IMG/VR virus record: IMGVR_UViG_3300010153_000096
Span: 1 to 25,833 of that record
Origin: a virus
Length of the DNA stretch: 25,833 nucleotides
Reading direction: 5' to 3' (one strand)
A model generated the notes under the pieces. That model saw nothing but the letters and a program-made list of their open reading frames with translations. It was not told where the DNA came from and made no database searches. Positions 16,419 through 25,833 of this stretch are shown in pieces. Position numbers and translations under genes: made by a program. Every line of letters begins with the position of its first letter. Position 1 is the first letter of the stretch.

Positions 16419-19400
16419 ATGGCAAACAGGACAATAATAAGCACGCTACCTCCAGACCCCTCAAGCAGGATCATTGGTGGCTCCAACCAGAGAAGCGCAC
16501 ACCGCCTAAATTTGCAAGGTGGTAGCGGATGGCAGTATAATCATCATCCGGTCGATAATGATCAATCTAAAAACCCGTTGTATTGGCAATCTGCGGCACC
16601 TCGGTTTGACGCTCCTTTGTCTTCTTCCGGTGACGTATTATATACCCGCCAGGCTATACAGAGAGCGAGACTCCGAGAGGTCGAGCGCCAAAGGGTTGTG
16701 TCTTATACCTTTGATTTGCAACGACCGATTGGCTCAAGTAATCAAACCTTTAATAAAAAGCCAAGAATTCGTGACATTACTTTTGATGCCTTCGAGCCCG
16801 AACTGGATATTACCACAACTACTGCGCCGAATATCAAGAAAAGAATTTCATTCAGAGCCACAAAAGATCAGATTGCGTATAACGGTGAAAATATAACACC
16901 ATTCAGTGTATTTAGCTCCAGTGTCACAACAGGATACCGAGCCGAACTAGTTTCTTCTGGTCTTTCAAATGTTGATTTAACCAATTTCCATACGGATAGT
17001 GTACTGCCTTATGGAAAAGCCACTCCTATGCAGGGACCATTTACAGAGAAATATGTAGGCGGGGTCCAAGCTCGTCACGTCTCACCGTTTAGATCGAAGG
17101 ATAGACCAGAGGAATACGATCTAACTATTACTACTGGCACCGGGTCCCTAACATCGATTACCACTAAAGCACACACCGCTAAGGGTCAATATTTGCGAGA
17201 CTCTGGCGCAAAGGCTCCCATAAACATTAAAAACATAAAAACACTATTCACATCTGATAGTGTTCGAATTGTGGGGAATTATACTCGTAACTACGAAGTA
17301 GTCCAGGGGAATGATCGTAATGCTACAAATATCGATTTTGCCTACAATGCTGCTAATTATGCGTACACGGCTCCTACCGCTTTTTTGACCACACCCGCTA
17401 TGCTTGCTTTGGGTCGTTCCGGCTCTGCCGATTATCCGGCACCTCGACAGATAGCCTCTCGAAAGATTAGCCAAACAATTATCGCAGGAACTTTTGCTGC
17501 CCCAGGCTCTAAACAGGATTCAAAACAATTGTTTAGGGACGTTCGGTCTAATCAATTTTCTCCTAACTCTGTCCTTCCGTATCGAAATTGGGTAGTCCGA
17601 CAACCTTTTAATAAAAACTTAGGAACCCATGTTACACGAGGTGGGTATCTGAGTGATGAGCCGGGCATCCCAGCGAGGATAAAAACTCAACGCAATCAAA
17701 CTGATAGGGTTCAAATTTTGTCTACCGCTCCTGTTGCTACTTATCATACAGGAACTTTTTACGATACAGCCTTTGTTACTCGTCCCGTGCCTGCGGGAGA
17801 TAGTACTCAGTGGTTTATGGCAACGTCTGGTTCTGATACTTCTAATTATAGTGATTATGTTCTAGCTGGATCTAGATATCCGGCGGATATTTCAATATAC
17901 AAGTCTACCTTACCACCATATTCCCCTGCGGTTGCTGGTGCTTATGCCAGTGCTGTCCTTGTCTTCACTAATACTAGTGAAGCTGACGCTAATACTAAAG
18001 ATTTCGTCCTTATTGATAACTCCGAAACTCCAGCTACAGTTAGCTTCCACGCCGAAGCTGGCCTGGACTTGAATAAGAATTCAAGAGCAGGCGCAGTAAA
18101 ATGGAGCTTTGGTGTATCGGGTATGAGCACATCGGCAGAATTTTTGAATACTGTCTCATTTGCTATAGCATCTGCAAGTGTTGCTGGTGATTTATCTATA
18201 TTTCCTCTTCTTTCTTCTGACCCAGCAATGCAAATAGGTCAAATTATGGCTGGGGCCGGAGGTAATACGGTCATCACAGGAACTTTAGTATCTTATGGTT
18301 ACTTCTTCGTTGACGGCGGCTACGGGTTTGCTGGGGGTGTAGATTCTGAGGCTGCCTCTGGGTTTGTGGCAGGAAAATCAGGTTATACTTATATCGACGG
18401 GAACACAAGGTATATCTGGGCAAATTCTCCTTGGGTGCCCTGGACCCAAACCCGCTTAGGGTCAAAGAATGAAGCTTTATATTACAAAAAGAACAATATT
18501 TATCAGTTTGATCCAGATGTCACCCTTGGGAGTTCTTATAAGCTGTCCGAGCCTCAACAGACCACTTTAGGCTCCACTTTGTCCCGAACGATTACAGATC
18601 AGGCAGGTAACACAAGAACATCTTTTTATTCCAAACAATATGTTGAACCACCCGTCACTTCCAGGTATAAGCCGTTGGTTCACCAAATCGAAACCTTTGT
18701 AGGGACTCCTTCTTCTACGAGTAAGGATAAGACAGTCCTAAGTTTAGAATACGCTTACGGCAATTCTTTGATGGGCTTTACTAATAAAGAACTAAACAAT
18801 TCTTTACTAGGAAATTTGAAAGCGTTCCAGGGAAAAGTAAAGCGCCCCTATGAAGTATTGAGAGATCAGCTTTCTGGGCGCTCATCTCGTGCTGCAAGTG
18901 GGATACACCAGATAAAAATGTTCTCCTATGGGGAAACAATTTATCCCAAAGAAAGATATACATTTCTTTCTGGTACCCGAACAAGATTATCTTTTGCCAA
19001 TGATTTCTGGCGAGATGATATAGCCGTAACATCGCCTCTTATTCAGCAGCTTAACTTTTATGCCTACCGCTTAGACAACTCTTGGGCACGTGGTGAAGCC
19101 CGCACTTATAACCGACAATATAATCGACTCAAGAGCCCTTTTGTAAATTCTCAGGGTATGGAACTGGAAAATGCGTGGCAAGGTCCCTACAATACTGTTA
19201 ATCCCTATTACTATATCATGTCTGGTTCCGGTACTGGTTCTATATGGCCTATGGACTCTTTCCTGTGGTCAGATGATATTAAGAGCTATGCGACTGTACT
19301 AACAGGTACTTGGCAGACGCCTGTAATATTGGCAGACCAAGCCACTCTTCCGGCTGGGGAGTTGATGTCTGTCAATTATGGACCTTTGAATGATCGTAAT

Positions 19401-22400
19401 ACTGATTATCCTTTATCTAATAATGATGGAAGCAGTAGTTATAATACTGGAAGTTCGGAATCCTATTTTGGACTCCCTGTGAACGCTCAATATGTGTATA
19501 GTGTTCCGTTTGTTACAGGTAATCTTTTCGACGGGTATCAGCCCGAGCCTCGCAGTCCTGGTGATGTCTATTCACGCCCGGCATGGACGGCAGGCAGTAA
19601 GAGGAGATACGTTGACGGACCTTTGAAGGGTGAGTTATCTACTAAAATATACCCTTTTTATGATACTTATGAGAAGTATGCCGAAGATGTTCGAGTTATT
19701 GGTCGTGACTATGGCATCGTTCCGGAATTTCGTGTAAGTGAGAATATATCAACTTATCAATCTAATACTACTCCATTCGCTTTAGTTTCCGCAAGTCTTG
19801 AAATTACGGGAGCGTCCCTAAATTTATTCAACGGAACATCGCCAGGATTTTATTCAAGATATGCCATAACAGACGATATGGAATTTTTGAGTGATTTCCT
19901 ATCTTATGAAAAGAGTAATCCTAATTATATTTTCAATAAATTTCCTAAGCATTTTGAGCTAAGTTCTGAGGCTGTTGTTAAGCTTTTGCCTTATGACGGA
20001 TTTTACCCCACCAAGAGAACTGTTCAATTAGCAGGCTTATATTCTCAGTCATACGGGCATCATGCAGCATATAGCGGTGTCGATGCTTCGGGTAGTTCCG
20101 CCTGGCGACCATTATTGCGACCGTTTTTTGCCCCAGGTATCATGTATAATTCTATCAAATCTGGAATAGCTGTAAATTATCCTATTCGCCGAGCTACCAA
20201 GAACAATGACGCATTTCAGGTTTATTCTTCAATAAATTACGCAACGCCAGTCTGGTACCCTACACACGGTATTTGGATCGACCCTGCGCCTTATATGATA
20301 GGTACTCCATTGTTTGGTTGCCTTAATCAGGATTTGGTACTTTCGGCTTCCCTATATAATGGTGTTTTGCCTGACAACTCCCGCCGTGCCAGGGGTTCCG
20401 GAAGTTGGTCTGGAAGTATCGATACGGATAATTTATTTTGGGCAGATAAGTTACCTTTTGAATCTATAATAAACCCCGAAGAATATTTAACAGCAAATAG
20501 TTATGGAACTTTTGCTTCTTCTTCTGTATATGAGGAAGGTCCTTCTGGTTCTCTTCCAATCGTATCAGCAGACAATAACGTCTATGTGGAACAAAAAGTA
20601 ACAGCATCTTTTGCCCCCGCCGCTAATATTTCGAATCTGTACAGTAAGGCTGTTTCAAACTTTTTGGCAAATGTCCCTCAGTTTTTCCTAAAGAGTAAAC
20701 CCAACAAATATGGTACTCCTGGTCATTTGACCAAGTTTGTATCTCAGTTCGGAGCAGTACCTAAAGGGTCTCAGGAAACCAGCGCAGCCACGAGGACAGT
20801 GGCGGCAAAAGCAAATGCTGCGTATATGATGGAGGTTGGTCTGATGCAAACAGATCAATTCAATATGTACAGCAACCCTCATGCTTTTGGTATGCCCACC
20901 AATGTCAGCAACCTCACTGGCAGTTGGGATCTCATCACCAAAGCTGGCGGAGCCGTCCCTCAAGGTGCTAATTGGCCTAGACACCGAGGCGAGTTCGCCC
21001 CATTTGCCCCGCCGTACTATTATGGACCGTCTTTAGTTCGCATAACATTTATGCCAACTTCTGATGGGGAGTATACTTTGAACGAGATTATCAACAATAC
21101 TAAGGGCGAGGTATTTGTTGATTACCTCAATGAGAGTAGTAGCTACTATGATGTACAATCTGGTTCGTTCTATAATAGAGAAGGGATGCGTATAGAAACG
21201 AACAGAACACCATCTTACCAGTGGAACCGAGCGTGGCTTAACCGGATGGACATCGATGCTTCTGTTACTATTGGTAATGAATTTTCTTTAGGCAAGGGCG
21301 CAAAATATAAATCATCTGACCCAAATAAGTGGACTATTATGACCAAATGGGAATGTCCAGCTTTAGATTTCCCAGATCACATTGGAAGCTCAACTTCTGG
21401 AACTCCTTATTCTTTTTCTTCTTCTGTTACTCCAGGTGAATATACACAGCCTACTGTAGGGATGTGGCACCAGTATGGGCAAACACCACAAGACAATAAG
21501 GGTATTTATCTTTATATAAAAGATATACCAACTGGAAACGATGAGGAGTATGATAGAGTTTTCACTTATCATAAATCTCAAAATCTTGGCACCAATCCAG
21601 TTTACTGGCCTAAGGGAGCGGACTTTGGGCTGATTAGCCAAGTTAGAAAAATCCCATCTTTCGTAATAGAATCTGGTCGTGAAGTGCTTTCTTTGGCTGA
21701 CTTGTGCGGCTTTGATGAGGACGAGATCATCAGGAAAGGCTTCGACCCCTCTAAGGCTAAGCGAATTGGTGAATTGGCTGACGATAATAAGTCTTCTATT
21801 TCTGAAGCAGTAATTGCAATGCCATTTTATTTAGATGATTCCGGAACACCCCGCCTGGTCAATCTCCAGGCTCCTGCTAATAAGTTAGGACCCAAGATAA
21901 AAGAATTCAGAAGAAGCTTTACTAAGTATTCTCTACCCCCAGCCTTGGCTCAAAAATTAGTAGGCTTAGTCCCGCAAGGATATCCTAATATTCCTAATTA
22001 CATTAATCCTTTTGGTGGCGATGATTATGATCAAATCTTGTCTGGAGAAGATATCAATCAAATACCTGTCATTTATTTGATGGAACACAATGTCACTCTG
22101 ACCAAGCAGGATCTTGCGGATATTTGGCAAGGAATAATGCCTGATTTTGGAACTAAGATAAAGTTTAGCTTTTCAGCTATAGATCATTATATGCCGGGAG
22201 ACAAGGTTGAAACCAAAGCATCCCAGTTCCCGGAAATATTGAAAGAACAGATCAATCTTGGGGCTGTCAGAGACGGTCATCCAAGGTATGACTTGTTGGA
22301 TATAGCAGAAAAATGCAACAAGGGCTTTACTCCAGATATCAAATGGCTGGTATTCAAGGTAAAACAAAAAGGGTTATCGTCTTATTCTGAAATGATTATA

Positions 22401-22709
22401 GAAGAAGTGGATGGTTCGGACGCCCTGAGCTATGATAATGTAAAAGAGTTATTATCTCTCCAGGGTCTTCCAGACAGCCAAGTGGAGAAAATTCTAAACG
22501 ATCGTGACGAATATGCGAAGAACTTATATATTGGAAAGCATTCTTTACATGATCCAACTTATAATTGGCCTTATGATTATTGTTCGCTTATAGAAAGTGT
22601 CAAGATCAGCAGTAAGGTGGGTTTCCGACCCGATCTTTCAAAAGAGTACGAAGAGGTCGAAAAAAGCACCGAACAAGCTACAATAGATAAAAAGACGGGT
22701 AACAAATAA
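16419..22709 (+). CDS. giant 2096-residue presumed virion protein
   Basis: This is the largest gene of the window. The N-terminal region (to about 130) is extended and basic, with KKPRIRDITFDAFEPELD near 112-130. Long tyrosine-, serine- and proline-rich stretches follow. Residues about 515-625 look like an inserted beta domain of a type common in phage structural proteins (see separate entry). Around 1188-1214 is a LLPYDGFYPTKRTVQLAGLY block, which I associate with very large virion proteins of big marine phages, though that recall is not certain. The C-terminal ~450 residues are more helical and charged, with GREVLSLADLCGFDEDEI, and near the end HDPTYNWPYDYCSLIESVK followed by a lysine/glutamate-rich tail. 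There is no signal peptide or catalytic motif. The 34-base gap before it is the longest in the window and holds only a weak TATAAA-like string and AAAGAG about 12 bases before the ATG. The role is probably a large tail or baseplate-periphery structural protein, inferred from context. Confidence 0.8.
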   Translation: MANRTIISTLPPDPSSRIIGGSNQRSAHRLNLQGGSGWQYNHHPVDNDQSKNPLYWQSAAPRFDAPLSSSGDVLYTRQAIQRARLREVERQRVVSYTFDLQRPIGSSNQTFNKKPRIRDITFDAFEPELDITTTTAPNIKKRISFRATKDQIAYNGENITPFSVFSSSVTTGYRAELVSSGLSNVDLTNFHTDSVLPYGKATPMQGPFTEKYVGGVQARHVSPFRSKDRPEEYDLTITTGTGSLTSITTKAHTAKGQYLRDSGAKAPINIKNIKTLFTSDSVRIVGNYTRNYEVVQGNDRNATNIDFAYNAANYAYTAPTAFLTTPAMLALGRSGSADYPAPRQIASRKISQTIIAGTFAAPGSKQDSKQLFRDVRSNQFSPNSVLPYRNWVVRQPFNKNLGTHVTRGGYLSDEPGIPARIKTQRNQTDRVQILSTAPVATYHTGTFYDTAFVTRPVPAGDSTQWFMATSGSDTSNYSDYVLAGSRYPADISIYKSTLPPYSPAVAGAYASAVLVFTNTSEADANTKDFVLIDNSETPATVSFHAEAGLDLNKNSRAGAVKWSFGVSGMSTSAEFLNTVSFAIASASVAGDLSIFPLLSSDPAMQIGQIMAGAGGNTVITGTLVSYGYFFVDGGYGFAGGVDSEAASGFVAGKSGYTYIDGNTRYIWANSPWVPWTQTRLGSKNEALYYKKNNIYQFDPDVTLGSSYKLSEPQQTTLGSTLSRTITDQAGNTRTSFYSKQYVEPPVTSRYKPLVHQIETFVGTPSSTSKDKTVLSLEYAYGNSLMGFTNKELNNSLLGNLKAFQGKVKRPYEVLRDQLSGRSSRAASGIHQIKMFSYGETIYPKERYTFLSGTRTRLSFANDFWRDDIAVTSPLIQQLNFYAYRLDNSWARGEARTYNRQYNRLKSPFVNSQGMELENAWQGPYNTVNPYYYIMSGSGTGSIWPMDSFLWSDDIKSYATVLTGTWQTPVILADQATLPAGELMSVNYGPLNDRNTDYPLSNNDGSSSYNTGSSESYFGLPVNAQYVYSVPFVTGNLFDGYQPEPRSPGDVYSRPAWTAGSKRRYVDGPLKGELSTKIYPFYDTYEKYAEDVRVIGRDYGIVPEFRVSENISTYQSNTTPFALVSASLEITGASLNLFNGTSPGFYSRYAITDDMEFLSDFLSYEKSNPNYIFNKFPKHFELSSEAVVKLLPYDGFYPTKRTVQLAGLYSQSYGHHAAYSGVDASGSSAWRPLLRPFFAPGIMYNSIKSGIAVNYPIRRATKNNDAFQVYSSINYATPVWYPTHGIWIDPAPYMIGTPLFGCLNQDLVLSASLYNGVLPDNSRRARGSGSWSGSIDTDNLFWADKLPFESIINPEEYLTANSYGTFASSSVYEEGPSGSLPIVSADNNVYVEQKVTASFAPAANISNLYSKAVSNFLANVPQFFLKSKPNKYGTPGHLTKFVSQFGAVPKGSQETSAATRTVAAKANAAYMMEVGLMQTDQFNMYSNPHAFGMPTNVSNLTGSWDLITKAGGAVPQGANWPRHRGEFAPFAPPYYYGPSLVRITFMPTSDGEYTLNEIINNTKGEVFVDYLNESSSYYDVQSGSFYNREGMRIETNRTPSYQWNRAWLNRMDIDASVTIGNEFSLGKGAKYKSSDPNKWTIMTKWECPALDFPDHIGSSTSGTPYSFSSSVTPGEYTQPTVGMWHQYGQTPQDNKGIYLYIKDIPTGNDEEYDRVFTYHKSQNLGTNPVYWPKGADFGLISQVRKIPSFVIESGREVLSLADLCGFDEDEIIRKGFDPSKAKRIGELADDNKSSISEAVIAMPFYLDDSGTPRLVNLQAPANKLGPKIKEFRRSFTKYSLPPALAQKLVGLVPQGYPNIPNYINPFGGDDYDQILSGEDINQIPVIYLMEHNVTLTKQDLADIWQGIMPDFGTKIKFSFSAIDHYMPGDKVETKASQFPEILKEQINLGAVRDGHPRYDLLDIAEKCNKGFTPDIKWLVFKVKQKGLSSYSEMIIEEVDGSDALSYDNVKELLSLQGLPDSQVEKILNDRDEYAKNLYIGKHSLHDPTYNWPYDYCSLIESVKISSKVGFRPDLSKEYEEVEKSTEQATIDKKTGNK
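17961..18293 (+). other. inserted beta domain in the 2096-residue protein
   Basis: Codons about 515-625 encode a segment that begins VFTNTSEADANTKDFVLIDN, continues with a TPATVSFHAEAGLDLNKNSR part and ends in GAGGNTVITGTLV. The pattern is: strand with 'DF.L.D', 'atvsF', an alpha/Ser-rich helix (STSAEFLNTVSFAIASA), then 'A.GNT.IT'. It resembles a small domain that recurs in many phage structural proteins ('I.LTDA.GT..TF ... A.AIN ... T...AGNT.IT'). It is bounded by tyrosine-rich sequence unlike it, so I read it as an insertion. The boundaries are approximate. Confidence 0.55.
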
Positions 22710-22732
22710 TAATGTGTGGGAATACTTAGGGT

Positions 22733-23632
22733 ATGGTACTTTTTTTCAACCAAAAAGAAGAAGTCATTTCTCTTGAACTAACTCCTTACGGAAAGAAGAA
22801 ATTTTCTGACGGTGAGTTTTTACCTAAATTCTATTCTTTCTATGATAGCGATATCCTTTATGATGGGATGTATGGTAACTTATATGAAGAGCAAAATAAT
22901 ATTGTAACTAGAATATCTAATGGGACACCTCGCATTAAAACAATGGCTCGGTTTACTGGTAGTATGGCTTCGGTATTTTCATATGCTTCAGCCGCCGGTA
23001 AAGATGAATTTATTCAGGACAGTGTTGCTAATTCTACATTTTTCGGCTCACTCGGTCAATCAAGCCCATATGCCCAGAACGCTCCAGCTTGGTCGATTGC
23101 TCCTATATCAATGGGGGACGTAGGATTTAATGATGGAGTTAGCTACAGTTCTGCTCACACTATTCCAATGATGAGTGCCACGCTGGACATAAGATACCAA
23201 CCCTTTACTATGCCCGGCGGACAAACTTCCTATACCCTGCTTTCAAATGATAAGATAGTTATTGACGTACAGGAATTGAACACCATTTTCAAGGGAAATG
23301 GAAATTTTGATATTCAGGTCATGTTGTCTGGTACCGATGGAGAGCTTAGGAGTTTAGAATTTATCAATAGCGACACGACTGAGGGTAGCAACCTGTTGGA
23401 CCAACGTGATCCTTATACGTTATCTCGGCGTCTAAACGGAACAGAAGAACAAATTTCAGAGAACTTCCCCATCCTAACTGACAATCTCGTTGAGTTTTTT
23501 CTGGATATTGCAACTGATACTGAAATTGAAAATATTTCTTCGGTTATGAACTCTACTTTATACAAAGAACAGGTAAATCGGTCCCCGGCTGAAATATGTG
23601 ATGTTTTGGATAATTTAGGAGGAAGGGACTAA
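22733..23632 (+). CDS. 299-residue presumed virion protein, function unknown
   Basis: The product is soluble and 299 residues long, without a signal peptide or membrane segment. Its N-terminus (1-48) has a distinctive look: FFNQKEEVISLELTPYGKKK, then FSDGEFLPKFYSFYDSDILY, then DGMYG. I associate this opening with an unnamed family in large marine tailed phages; the recall is plausible but unverified. The middle is Ser/Ala-rich (FTGSMASVFSYASAAGKDEF). The second half has a beta section around DKIVIDVQELNTIFKGNGNF and an acidic C-terminus (CDVLDNLGGRD). The start follows the 2096-residue gene by 23 bases. A TAGGG just before the ATG is too close to be a good ribosome binding site, while GTGGG 12 bases upstream is a weak candidate. 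It ends 1 base before the last gene. Context suggests a structural or assembly partner of the flanking large proteins. Confidence 0.75.
   Translation: MVLFFNQKEEVISLELTPYGKKKFSDGEFLPKFYSFYDSDILYDGMYGNLYEEQNNIVTRISNGTPRIKTMARFTGSMASVFSYASAAGKDEFIQDSVANSTFFGSLGQSSPYAQNAPAWSIAPISMGDVGFNDGVSYSSAHTIPMMSATLDIRYQPFTMPGGQTSYTLLSNDKIVIDVQELNTIFKGNGNFDIQVMLSGTDGELRSLEFINSDTTEGSNLLDQRDPYTLSRRLNGTEEQISENFPILTDNLVEFFLDIATDTEIENISSVMNSTLYKEQVNRSPAEICDVLDNLGGRD
23617..23626 (+). promoter_or_regulatory. strong ribosome binding site for the last gene
   Basis: An AGGAGG core (23617-23622) followed by AAGG precedes the ATG at 23634 by 7-11 bases. It lies in the last codons of the 299-residue gene and fixes the start of the downstream large gene. 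Confidence 0.75.
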
Positions 23633-23633
23633 A

Positions 23634-25833
23634 ATGCTAAATCTGTTATCCCAAGTCAACATAGAATCAATTTTTCTAGATGACAAGATAGATTCAACTT
23701 CTGAGGATAAGACAAAGACAGTAACTTTGGGTCTTTCTGTTCAAGCTAGGACTAATCAAAAGGAATACCCTGATTTGCAGATGCGAATCATCGCCGCCAC
23801 AGGCAATTCGGGGAAATACTTGGATTTTATAGCGCAGCGGTATAACGACTACCTGACCAAAGATATGGATAATTTAGTGAGTAGTTATTTGTATAATGAC
23901 TTTGTTTATGATGCGCTCCGAACTAATAAAGTTTATCTAAGACTTTCTGCTCCGTTTTCCCCATTTTCTATCACCAAGATGGAACAGGATCTCCTTTTTC
24001 GCAACGGTAGGTTCGCCTCTAGTATCACCGACCCTATACCTCCTGGTCTTGTTATTGGGGACTTTCCCGTTGCAGAACTCATAGAACATCGCAAAGAAAA
24101 CCAAATTACTTTTAAGTCAATAAGCTTTGATTTAGTCGAGCCTCAAGATATTCAAAACCTATCATTTTATGTCTATATTTATCAGCGCCCGGATGAAGAA
24201 GGGTTTGCTATCAACACTTCTATGACCCCGATAGCTAGTAGTACACCGATTGGCTTACATTATCACTTTGGTGAGGCAACACTAGAGAACCCTTATGTTG
24301 GAATGGGTAAATTCACTACTCAAAGCGCCCCCAATAAAAGCCAGCTAGTTGTAAGAAGTCAAAAATCGAACAGTGACCCGCTGGCAGAGGTTGTCTCTAT
24401 ATTGGAAAAACTTAGAAACATCGATGAGGTTCTCTTGGAAAAAGGCTCTGTTTCACCAAAGGGCAATAATTACTTTTCTAATTTATGGCTGAGTCGTGAT
24501 GACAAAGACAACAATAGAGTAGTGTGTGCATTTGATATTAAATCATTTCTTATAAATAATAGTACTTTTCCTTCATTGTACAGTAGTGAAAAAATCTGTA
24601 AAATTCTCTTAGGAGATTTTTCCGAAGGGCCTATTATTGCTCCGAAAGAAGCGTCTCAAATAAAAATAATGGAACTCTTGAGAAAACAAGTGGATTCATA
24701 TGCGCTGGCTCCAGGGAACTCTTTAGGTACTGGCGGTCATTATATAACCGTCGGTCCCTCTGAAGCTTTCCCGGAAGTAGTAATTGGGACTCTTAAAGAA
24801 GTGGATGGTCTGTCTGATGCTTATGGAGAGACAAGATTTTTAGAAGCTGTTGATTCCACCGCCGGCGGAAACAAACAGGAAAGCGGAACTTTTCAATATG
24901 GTATAAGATTCTCTGTTTCGGATTCATCTCTAGAGGTGATGAGAGAAATAGCTGACCTGTTTATACGGCTAGAATTTTCTACAGTTTTAATTGTCGATTC
25001 TTTGACCACATCCATAACTCGATCCGCCACTAAGAGCCTCCTTAGTAATTTGGAAGGTCTGGATTATTTGCTTGGCTTGATGGATCCGTCTAGTAGCATT
25101 GATTTGAAAAATTATTACACATCTAGAATTCAAACTGGCGATATAAAAGGTAAAGTTAGGTTCTTGGAAGAAATTAAAGAGATATTTAGTTTTATTTCCC
25201 GAGATACTGTTGCCCGGCTCAGTAAAATTGTTCCTAACAATCCTCTGGGAGGCTCTTCAACCCTGGGTCCAAAAGCCATGTCGATGGGTCAGAATAAAAT
25301 TAGCAGAACACTTCAACAAAACTCCGCCTACTATTTCCCGGAAGTTTTTGAAATAGGTAAGAACCTAAGTTATGGTGCAGATTATATCATAGAGGAAAAC
25401 AGAACAACCAACGGCATTGAATCTGTAAAAATTGAAGATTTTTTATCACGCCGTACAGAAGAATTTGAAAAATATTTTCAACCAATTGTTGGCTCTGATA
25501 TTTCCCCTCCAGACACGGGTTATTTTGCAGACGCTTCTTATAGTTATATGACACCTAAAATAATCAGAACCCCTCTCCGGAAGGTAATGAATCAGCCATC
25601 GGCTAAGAATGAGAGGTATGCTATTGTATATGATTATGAAAGGTATGCGCAATTATTTACTGATATTATGAGTATAAATTTACAAAAAAAGGCAGGATTT
25701 GTTAGTCCTGTTCTTGCTCAAAGACCTGCGAAACAATCAAAGGAAAGTTTTGTATACAGTTCAGCCTTGAGTCTTTTAGAATCAAATTTTGGCGTACAAG
25801 TAAAGGATATAGTCATCCCACAATTTAGCCAAG
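23634..25833 (+). CDS. large unknown protein, 3' end beyond the window
   Basis: From ATG 23634 the frame is open to the last base, giving at least 733 codons. I translated it by hand and met no stop. It begins MLNLLSQVNIESIFLDDKID. The sequence is mixed alpha/beta. Tyrosine/phenylalanine-rich segments occur (YNDFVYDALRTNKVYLRLS), as does a THIGH-like stretch GLHYHFGEATLENPYVGMG at about 204-222. Helical parts are at about 255-265 and 475-525, with an LRKQVDSYALAPGN segment near 350. A possible late-domain block KAMSMGQNKISRTLQQNSAY lies near 547-566. No enzyme motif, membrane segment or signal peptide is seen, and I do not recognise a family. It sits 1 base after the 299-residue gene with a strong ribosome binding site, so the pair is likely coupled and perhaps partners. 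A virion or tail role is inferred from context only. Confidence 0.8.
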   Translation, partial: MLNLLSQVNIESIFLDDKIDSTSEDKTKTVTLGLSVQARTNQKEYPDLQMRIIAATGNSGKYLDFIAQRYNDYLTKDMDNLVSSYLYNDFVYDALRTNKVYLRLSAPFSPFSITKMEQDLLFRNGRFASSITDPIPPGLVIGDFPVAELIEHRKENQITFKSISFDLVEPQDIQNLSFYVYIYQRPDEEGFAINTSMTPIASSTPIGLHYHFGEATLENPYVGMGKFTTQSAPNKSQLVVRSQKSNSDPLAEVVSILEKLRNIDEVLLEKGSVSPKGNNYFSNLWLSRDDKDNNRVVCAFDIKSFLINNSTFPSLYSSEKICKILLGDFSEGPIIAPKEASQIKIMELLRKQVDSYALAPGNSLGTGGHYITVGPSEAFPEVVIGTLKEVDGLSDAYGETRFLEAVDSTAGGNKQESGTFQYGIRFSVSDSSLEVMREIADLFIRLEFSTVLIVDSLTTSITRSATKSLLSNLEGLDYLLGLMDPSSSIDLKNYYTSRIQTGDIKGKVRFLEEIKEIFSFISRDTVARLSKIVPNNPLGGSSTLGPKAMSMGQNKISRTLQQNSAYYFPEVFEIGKNLSYGADYIIEENRTTNGIESVKIEDFLSRRTEEFEKYFQPIVGSDISPPDTGYFADASYSYMTPKIIRTPLRKVMNQPSAKNERYAIVYDYERYAQLFTDIMSINLQKKAGFVSPVLAQRPAKQSKESFVYSSALSLLESNFGVQVKDIVIPQFSQ

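Noticed and set aside
24551-24558. An exact TATAAATA, the T4 late-promoter core, on the + strand.
   Set aside because: It lies inside the last coding region with no gene start nearby. Copies on the opposite strand inside genes (12296-12303 and 15124-15131) show the string occurs by chance in this A+T-rich DNA.
1-25833. Possible defence, anti-defence, CRISPR, tRNA, retroelement or transposon content.
   Set aside because: I found no repeat-spacer pattern, tRNA-like cloverleaf, transposase or reverse-transcriptase motif, or inverted-repeat boundary. The window reads as one virion-assembly module.

Overview
The window is a stretch of a large tailed-phage genome, most likely a T4-superfamily myovirus (contractile tail). 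Four relatives support this: a gp55-like late sigma factor, a GPW/gp25-family baseplate protein, a gp6/baseplate-J-like wedge protein, and a hub and spike pair upstream of them. The lysis domain and the sigma factor suggest a bacterial host. A marine origin and a jumbo-phage-sized genome are my inference, from the style and size of the proteins. The DNA is moderately A+T-rich. There are no tRNAs, insertion sequences, CRISPR arrays or host genes.

Layout: every gene is on the + strand and packed end to end. The largest gap is 34 bases, and no stretch over 300 bases lacks a gene. Region 1 (1-1141) holds the last 48 codons of an unidentified gene, the sigma factor and a small helical protein. Region 2 (1143-3292) encodes the cell-puncturing device: a baseplate protein with a C-terminal M23 zinc endopeptidase, translationally coupled to a separate spike-like protein. 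Region 3 (3303-8867) is a single 1854-residue protein of unknown function. Region 4 (8875-11095) is the wedge core, gp25-like followed by gp6-like. Region 5 (11097-16384) has a DNRLRE-type surface-protein-like gene and a 1267-residue LamG protein that also carries a segment resembling P2 gpI-type tail proteins. Region 6 (16419-25833) has a 2096-residue presumed virion protein, a 299-residue protein and a protein of at least 733 residues that runs off the window end.

Reading the order as spike, wedge (gp25, gp6/J, gpI-like) and peripheral proteins gives a baseplate assembly module. The sigma factor just upstream would be well placed to drive late expression. The unusual aspects are the very large unassigned proteins, the split of peptidase and spike into two genes, and carbohydrate-binding-type folds inserted in or fused to wedge-position proteins. 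I see no defence, anti-defence or other non-virion system here. The best candidates for something undescribed are the 1854-, 2096- and >733-residue proteins.
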